DNA of 48,402 bases, taken from Hydrogenophilales bacterium 16-64-40 (lineage in GTDB: Bacteria; Pseudomonadota; Gammaproteobacteria; Burkholderiales; Thiobacillaceae). The stretch is from positions 1 to 48,402 of the forward strand of contig NCGX01000024.1 in the NCBI GenBank assembly GCA_002256995.1, given 5' to 3'. Of this stretch, positions 43,718 to 48,402 are shown one piece after another. The notes under the pieces are model-generated. The model had not been told where the DNA came from. It saw only the letters and a program-made list of their open reading frames with translations, and did no database searches. The translations under genes were made by a program, and so were the position numbers. Every line of letters begins with the position of its first letter. The stretch's first letter is position 1.

Positions 43718-45084
43718 AATCCGAGCTCGGGCAGGGCCTGCTTCAAGGCATCCAGGCAGGCGCCGTCGATTGCCGTGCCGCGCTCCTTCTCCATCATCGC
43801 GATCGCATCGGCCACCGGGATCGGGCCGCGGTAAGGCCGCTCGGCCGTGATGGCATCGAAAATGTCGGCGACGGTGATGATGCGGGTTTCGAGCGGAATG
43901 CGGTCGGCCGCCAGCCCGCGCGGATAGCCCTTGCCGTCGAGCCGCTCGTGATGCGCCGCGGCGACAAAGGCCAGCTCCGAGAAAATGTGGAGCCGCGCCA
44001 GGATCTGTTCGGAATAGGCGGCATGCGCCCTCACCTGCGCCCATTCGTCTTCGTCCAGCCGCCCCGGCTTGTCCAGCACGGCGTTGCTGACGCCCAGTTT
44101 GCCGATGTCGTGCAGCAGCGCCCCGCGACGCAGCCAGCGAACCCGTTGCTGCGGCAGGCCGAGCCTGGTCGCGACGACTTCGGTATAGGCCGCCACCCGG
44201 GTGCTATGGCCGTAGGTGTAATTGCTCTTCGCATCGACCACCTGGGCGAAGGCTTCGGCGATGGTGTCGAGCCGCTGCTCGTCGATCCGGACCACTTTCG
44301 ATGCCGGCTCGATTTCGCCGATGCGCCGTTGCAGATCGGAGTCGCTCAGCGCTTCCCAGAATCCGGGCTGCCGCTGCGCCTGCAGGAAAGCCTCCACCAC
44401 GGCGGGATCGAACCACGACCCCGAGCGCTTGTGCACTTCCTCCACCACATGTTCCTTGCCTGCTGCGGAATGAAACACGTCCACCACCTGCGACAGCAGC
44501 GCGATCCGCGAGCCGAGCGGGATGTCCGCCCCGCCCAGGCGGGCCGGTTTTCCCCGACCGTTCCAGTGTTCGTCCAGACAGCGAATCCCGGCAGCCACTT
44601 CGGCGTCAAATCCCAGCTGAATGGAAATATGCGCGCCGCGTTCGCAGCGCGTGGCAATCAGTTCGGTGGCGAACTGCTCGCCGTTCTGGGCCAGATTGAG
44701 GATGCGGCTCACCCGCTCGTGCAGGGATTTGCCGACCCCGGCATGCGACAGCACGAAGCTTCCGAGGCGCACCAGGCTGTCGGAATCCACCAGCTTGAAG
44801 TCGCGCTTGAGCAGCCTGTCATCGCTCCCATACAGCTCGAACAGGCGCGCGGCATTGCTGCTGCAGCCCGCGTCCTTCAGCAGCAGCGTGTAATAAAGAT
44901 GCGAGAGCGCCTCGCTGTCCATTCCCATCTGCTGTCCCACATGCATGCCCACCCAGCAGCAGCGCAGGCTGTGCCCGGCAGGCAAGCCTTCGGTCAGATC
45001 GAGGGCGTAGCTCAGGGAGCCGATGATGGCGGAAAGCGAAAGCGCCTCCACCGCCGTGGTGGGCTGAATATCGAGAGGGCTCAT
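43714..45084 (-). CDS. HD-GYP domain protein (possible c-di-GMP phosphodiesterase)
   Basis: A 456-residue cytoplasmic protein. The C-terminal HD-GYP domain has GALLHDIGKLGV, AAAHHERLDGKGYPRG and VADIFDAITAERPYRG, with the metal residues intact. The N-terminal half (about residues 20-270) is a second, degenerate HD-like region (AGHSLRCCWVGMHVGQ, HWNGRGKPARLGG) with fewer metal ligands, so the protein has the tandem HD form. HD-GYP enzymes hydrolyse cyclic di-GMP. AGGAGG supports the ATG at 45084 rather than an in-frame start 21 codons upstream. It has no clear tie to its convergent neighbour egtD. Confidence 0.92.
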   Translation of the reverse strand: MSPLDIQPTTAVEALSLSAIIGSLSYALDLTEGLPAGHSLRCCWVGMHVGQQMGMDSEALSHLYYTLLLKDAGCSSNAARLFELYGSDDRLLKRDFKLVDSDSLVRLGSFVLSHAGVGKSLHERVSRILNLAQNGEQFATELIATRCERGAHISIQLGFDAEVAAGIRCLDEHWNGRGKPARLGGADIPLGSRIALLSQVVDVFHSAAGKEHVVEEVHKRSGSWFDPAVVEAFLQAQRQPGFWEALSDSDLQRRIGEIEPASKVVRIDEQRLDTIAEAFAQVVDAKSNYTYGHSTRVAAYTEVVATRLGLPQQRVRWLRRGALLHDIGKLGVSNAVLDKPGRLDEDEWAQVRAHAAYSEQILARLHIFSELAFVAAAHHERLDGKGYPRGLAADRIPLETRIITVADIFDAITAERPYRGPIPVADAIAMMEKERGTAIDGACLDALKQALPELGF

Positions 45085-45119
45085 GAACGCTTGCCTCCTG
45101 GGGCGCAATCGGGTTTGCG

Positions 45120-45168
45120 CCAGCCCGCGGCCGGGCTGGTTATCCATTATTAACGGCAGTTTCTGCCG
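45120..45168. repeat. Two hairpins between the HD-GYP gene and selO
   Basis: CCAGCCC (45120-45126) pairs with GGGCTGG (45133-45139), and CGGCAG (45154-45159) with CTGCCG (45163-45168). They lie in the roughly 200-bp divergent gap, with no T run. The rest of the gap shows no gene. Confidence 0.5.
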
Positions 45169-45281
45169 AGGCTAAACCGCTGCCGAGTCATGGTTTTTGT
45201 GGTCGACCGTCCAGGCACAGCACAAATTATCCCTCTGCCCGGCGAGGTCGCCTTGCCACGCCAAAGCCTTAAAATTCGCCC

Positions 45282-46745
45282 ATGCCAAAACTTGAATCGC
45301 TTGCCTTCGACAACAGCTTTGCCCGTCTGCCGGAAGCCTATTATTCGCGCGTCTGCCCGACCCCCGTTCCCGATCCCTACCTGGTCTGCTACAGCCCGGA
45401 AGCGCTGGCCTTGCTCGACCTCGATGCAAGCGAAATGAAGCGTCCCGAGCTGATCGAGGCGCTGGCGGGCAACCAGCTGCTGCCCGGCATGGACGCCGTC
45501 GCCGCGCTCTACGCCGGCCACCAATTCGGCCATTTCGTGCCGCAGCTGGGCGACGGCCGCGCGATCCTCTTGGGCGAAGTGAAGAATGCGGCGGACCAAG
45601 GCTGGGAAATCCAGCTGAAAGGCGCCGGCCGCACCCCCTACTCGCGCGGCGGCGACGGCCGCGCGGTGCTGCGCTCGAGCATCCGCGAGTTTCTGTGTTC
45701 CGAGGCGATGCACGCGCTCGGCATCCCCACCACCCGCGCGCTCGCCATCGTCGGCAGCGACCGTCCGGTGTACCGCGAGGACCAGGAAACCGCCGCGCTG
45801 GTGACGCGCCTCGCCCCGAGCTTCGTGCGCTTCGGCTCCTTCGAAGTCTTCTATTACCGCAACCAGATCGAGCCGATCAGGCAGCTGGCCGATTACGTCA
45901 TTGCGCGCCACTACCCCGAGCTTTTGGCGCTTGCCGACTCCTACCCCGAGTTCCTGCGCCAGGTTGCGCGCTCCACCGCCGAGCTGATAGCGCACTGGCA
46001 GGCGGTGGGCTTTTCGCACGGGGTGATGAACACCGACAACATGTCCATCCTCGGCCTCACCCTCGACTATGGCCCGTTCGGCTTTCTCGACGCCTTCGAT
46101 CCCGGCTACGTCTGCAACCATTCCGACACTGGCGGCCGCTATGCCTTCGACCAGCAGCCCGATGTGGCGGCGTGGAACCTCACCAAGCTGGCGCAGACGC
46201 TGGTGCCGCTGATGTCGGTGGAGGCCGCATCGCAGGCGATCAGCGAATACCCGCAACTGTTCGGCCGCGCCTACCTCGAGCGCATGGCCGCCAAGTTTGG
46301 CCTGCCGCCGGGCAGTGAAACGGCCACGCTGGTGATGGACGCGCTGCAGCTACTGGCGCAGAACCATGTTGACTACACGATCTTCCTGCGCCGCCTGTGC
46401 AACTTCGACAGCGGGGAAAATGCCCCCAACACGCTGCGCGACCTGTTCCTCGACCGCGCAGCCTTCGACGCCTGGGCGGCGCGCTATGCCGCCGCACTGC
46501 GCCAGCAGGGCTCCGTCGACACTGAACGCGCTGCGGCAATGCGGCGCGTCAATCCCAAGTACATCCTGCGCAACCACCTGGCCGAGATCGCCATCCGCCG
46601 CGCGGCGGACGACCGCGATTACAGTGAGGTGAACCGCCTGCACGCGCTGCTGGCGCGCCCGTTCGACGAGCAGCCGGAATACGAAGCCTATGCCGCCGAA
46701 CCGCCTGACTGGGCGAGAAAGATTGAGGTAAGCTGTTCTTCGTGA
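45282..46745 (+). CDS. selO: Protein adenylyltransferase SelO (YdiU)
   Basis: A 487-residue pseudokinase-fold enzyme that transfers AMP from ATP to Ser, Thr or Tyr of target proteins and is linked to oxidative stress. GNQLLPGMDAVAALYAGHQFGHFVPQLGDGRA, KGAGRTPYSRGGDGRAVLRSS, GVMNTDNMSILGLTLDYGPFGFLD and the C-terminal NPKYILRNHLAE are diagnostic. The chain ends KIEVSCSS, the bacterial form of the C-terminal redox motif where animal SelO has selenocysteine. Its stop overlaps the next gene by GTGA. The selD neighbour two genes away is a coincidence of naming, as bacterial SelO has no selenium. Confidence 0.96.
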   Translation: MPKLESLAFDNSFARLPEAYYSRVCPTPVPDPYLVCYSPEALALLDLDASEMKRPELIEALAGNQLLPGMDAVAALYAGHQFGHFVPQLGDGRAILLGEVKNAADQGWEIQLKGAGRTPYSRGGDGRAVLRSSIREFLCSEAMHALGIPTTRALAIVGSDRPVYREDQETAALVTRLAPSFVRFGSFEVFYYRNQIEPIRQLADYVIARHYPELLALADSYPEFLRQVARSTAELIAHWQAVGFSHGVMNTDNMSILGLTLDYGPFGFLDAFDPGYVCNHSDTGGRYAFDQQPDVAAWNLTKLAQTLVPLMSVEAASQAISEYPQLFGRAYLERMAAKFGLPPGSETATLVMDALQLLAQNHVDYTIFLRRLCNFDSGENAPNTLRDLFLDRAAFDAWAARYAAALRQQGSVDTERAAAMRRVNPKYILRNHLAEIAIRRAADDRDYSEVNRLHALLARPFDEQPEYEAYAAEPPDWARKIEVSCSS

Positions 46746-47464
46746 ACCGTAGCCCCGCCCTGCTCGCCTGCCTGTTGACGGCTTCCCTGCTCGCTGCCTG
46801 CAGCAGCCCGCCCATCGCGCGCCGCGACGGCAGCAGCAGCGTACGCAGCTTCAGCATCAAGGAACTGGCCAAGGGCGACATCGATACGGTGATTGAAATC
46901 CACCAGCAGGAAGTCATCGCCGCTCTCAAGGCCCTCACCCTCAAGCTCTACCGCCGCAATCCCAACGAGTGGCGCAAGTCCGGCTTTGCCAGCGCCGGCG
47001 CCGCCACCGCAGCGCTGTTTCGCCCAGTGGAAAATTGGCAGCTGGCGCCGCACAAAAACCTGCCCTGGGAAACCGCGCTGCTCGAACCCTGGCGCAGCGA
47101 TTTCGCCGGCGACCGGGTGAAAACCCTGATGGACGGCCTGCTGGTCATGCACATGGGCGCCTTCGGCCACCAGACCGAGTTTTACCTGCTGACCGAAGTC
47201 GGTGCGCAAAAACTGTACAACGCCGCCCGCAATACCGAGGCCGTGGTGTGGAAACTGTCAAATGCCCGCAACGCCCAAGGCGAACTGGTCCTGCACAGCA
47301 ACAGCATGGGCGCCGGCGGCGTGCCCAACCTCAGCTTCGAACGCGAGTTCGGCAAACTCATCGGTCTCCAGGACACCCTGGCAAAAATCATCGAAGACAA
47401 AAGCAATCGCGCGATCCGCTTCGGCGTGGTCAACGTCGCCAGCATGGTCTTTCTGCCGATCTGA
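46742..47464 (+). CDS. Lipoprotein of unknown function, coupled to selO
   Basis: A 240-residue exported lipoprotein: the signal ends LLAAC with lipidation at Cys20, and the next residues are Ser-Ser-Pro, compatible with outer-membrane sorting. The mature part has SIKELAKGDIDTVIEIHQQEVIAALKALTLKLYRRNP and HMGAFGHQTEFYLLTEVGAQKLYNAARNTE, then GVPNLSFEREFGKLIGLQD. I do not recognise a defined domain. The start is a GTG overlapping the selO stop by GTGA, so it is translated after selO. Confidence 0.8.
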   Translation: MNRSPALLACLLTASLLAACSSPPIARRDGSSSVRSFSIKELAKGDIDTVIEIHQQEVIAALKALTLKLYRRNPNEWRKSGFASAGAATAALFRPVENWQLAPHKNLPWETALLEPWRSDFAGDRVKTLMDGLLVMHMGAFGHQTEFYLLTEVGAQKLYNAARNTEAVVWKLSNARNAQGELVLHSNSMGAGGVPNLSFEREFGKLIGLQDTLAKIIEDKSNRAIRFGVVNVASMVFLPI

Positions 47465-47466
47465 AC

Positions 47467-48150
47467 ATGGACGCCGACCCCTACGCCCACTGTGCCCGCC
47501 TCACGCGCGACCAGTGGGCGTGGGAATTCCTCCGCCGCAACCCGGACTACCGGCGCGACTACCAGGCCTTCATCACGATCTGGCGCGCGCTCGAAGCCGA
47601 CTACGGCACCCCGCCCCAGCGCGACTTTTCAAGATGGAAACTGGACCCGCGCGCCTACGGCCCGCTGCCGGGTGACGCCGAACTCGCGACCCCCGGCGGC
47701 GAGTTGTGCATGGTCGACGACGACCGCGTGCTGCTCGAGTGCTGGATGGGCGCGAAATGGGGCTTCCACAAATTCCCGCTCGACCCCGCGCGCACCGCGC
47801 CCGCCCCCGACGAACTGTCGTGGCGCCCGCCGCCGCAGCCGGACACGCCCGTCGATGTGCCCTACCGCCTCGACATCGCCTTCGATCTGTCCCTGCCGCT
47901 GCCGCCGCAACTCGAAGCCGCGAAATTCCGCCTCGTCAGCCGCGCCGCCGAACTGCGGCGCCAAGGTTTCGCCGCACCGAAGATCGTGGCGAACCAGTGT
48001 GAACGCTGGACCACGATGCTGCGCCTGATCGACAGCGCCGCCGTGCCGGACGCTGACACGGCAACCCTGCTGGACGAGGCGCAGGCGCTAGTTGCGGGCG
48101 GCTACCGTGAGATTCTGCGGTTGGCGGACGGCGGCGCGGAGGCCGCTTAA
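47467..48150 (+). CDS. DUF6499-type transcriptional-regulator-like domain protein
   Basis: A 227-residue protein starting two bases after the lipoprotein stop. The N-terminus RLTRDQWAWEFLRRNPDYRRDYQAF is a DUF6499-type (transcriptional regulator-like) domain that commonly occurs beside conjugative or integrative elements, sometimes with DUF2285. The C-terminal half has an Arg-rich helix (LEAAKFRLVSRAAELRRQGF) and SAAVPDADTATLLDEAQAL but no clear second domain. A longer open frame upstream is the lipoprotein read in another frame. Its role, if regulatory, is not shown. Confidence 0.75.
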   Translation: MDADPYAHCARLTRDQWAWEFLRRNPDYRRDYQAFITIWRALEADYGTPPQRDFSRWKLDPRAYGPLPGDAELATPGGELCMVDDDRVLLECWMGAKWGFHKFPLDPARTAPAPDELSWRPPPQPDTPVDVPYRLDIAFDLSLPLPPQLEAAKFRLVSRAAELRRQGFAAPKIVANQCERWTTMLRLIDSAAVPDADTATLLDEAQALVAGGYREILRLADGGAEAA

Positions 48151-48306
48151 TTAAAGGGGCTACATCCGGTTCTTCATGACGCAATATGGAGATTGGGGCA
48201 ACAGTTGATCTGATCGATCAATGGCTTAGTGGCGAAAACGCTCGGTGCCTCTATATTAAAAACGTTCGAACCGATGGGTCTCTTGAATAACTATTATGAC
48301 TAAAAC
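48151..48306 (+). other. Short low-GC stretch before the IS3 end
   Basis: About 155 bases of clearly lower GC than the genes before it. One short frame (ATG at 48187 to a TAA near 48291; MEIGATVDLIDQWLSGEN start) looks protein-like but is only about 34 codons and has no ribosome binding site. It could be the remnant of a gene interrupted by the IS3 element. Confidence 0.35.
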
Positions 48307-48402
48307 TGAACCGCCCCGGATTTTGAGGAGGCTCCAACTCTTGAGAAGATGGAGCCATGAAGAAACCCGTAAAGTATTCCCCCGAAGTCCGCGAGCGCGC
48401 CG
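48307..48402 (+). mobile_element. IS3-family insertion sequence, left end (partial)
   Basis: TGAACCGCCCCGG at 48307 resembles the terminal inverted repeat of several IS3-family elements and is followed after about 50 bp by a transposase orfA start. A perfect stem (GGCTCCA 48330-48336 with TGGAGCC 48350-48356) lies just before the ATG. The element continues past the right edge. Confidence 0.7.
48357..48402 (+). CDS. IS3-family transposase OrfA, N-terminus only
   Basis: Only the first 15 codons are in the window: MKKPVKYSPEVRERA, the usual beginning of an IS3-type OrfA helix-turn-helix protein. GGAG lies 6 bases before the ATG, inside the stem that precedes it. Confidence 0.75.
   Translation, partial: MKKPVKYSPEVRERA

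Noticed and set aside
45282-46745. A selenoprotein reading for SelO because of the name and the nearby selD
   Set aside because: The C-terminus is VSCSS with an ordinary Cys and a normal stop, as in other bacterial SelO; no UGA readthrough element is indicated.

Overview
The window is GC-rich DNA, about two-thirds GC by eye, from a betaproteobacterium. Many genes overlap by ATGA, GTGA or TGATG, and smc, serS, queF, rlhA, moa/moe and selO are of ordinary proteobacterial type. The sulfur-related content (an AprA/AprB-like pair, TauE-type exporter, rhodanese, SoxH-like hydrolase) suggests a Thiobacillus-like or related sulfur/denitrifying lineage. That placement is an inference.

Layout. 1-2767 is the end of an accessory region: the start of a HAMP-type sensor protein, a damaged IS30-family transposase, and a truncated tyrosine integrase beside the 3' end of tRNA-Ser(CGA), the classic boundary of a tRNA-integrated element. 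2782-11456 is core: mltF, serS, smc, queF, a FGGY kinase, a 48-residue membrane microprotein and a rhodanese. 11490-15654 is a tight minus-strand operon (GyrI-like, CobD/AmpE-like, SpmA-SpmB fusion, Ppx). 15765-20475 holds an MBL hydrolase, a REC-GGDEF protein, a TauE exporter, DUF190, CrcB and a DUF302 protein. 20558-25041 has a ModE-type HTH protein, rlhA, and a marR-cytochrome b561-yceI-yceI operon with an unusually clear promoter/operator.

25627-36748 is the most unusual part. On the minus strand lie a GntR/UTRA regulator, an AprA-like flavoprotein, an AprB-like two-cluster ferredoxin, a HEAT-repeat protein, a FdI-type ferredoxin, a complete ABC importer whose binding protein carries a NosL-like C-terminal domain, and a 1173-residue flavoprotein that looks like NfnL and NfnS fused. 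A nearly identical 15-bp site lies upstream of the regulator and of the Nfn-like gene. I infer one regulon that imports a small compound and processes it with an APS-reductase-like enzyme fed by NAD(P)H and ferredoxins. The substrate is unknown.

36843-40465 is a molybdenum cofactor block (mobB-moeA-moaD-moaE, divergent moaA) with a ModE-box-like palindrome between the two arms. 40473-43717 holds an EgtB/SenA-like enzyme divergent from selD and egtD, which suggests ergothioneine or selenoneine synthesis. The rest is an HD-GYP protein, selO, an unknown lipoprotein, a DUF6499-type protein and the left end of an IS3-family element at the right edge.
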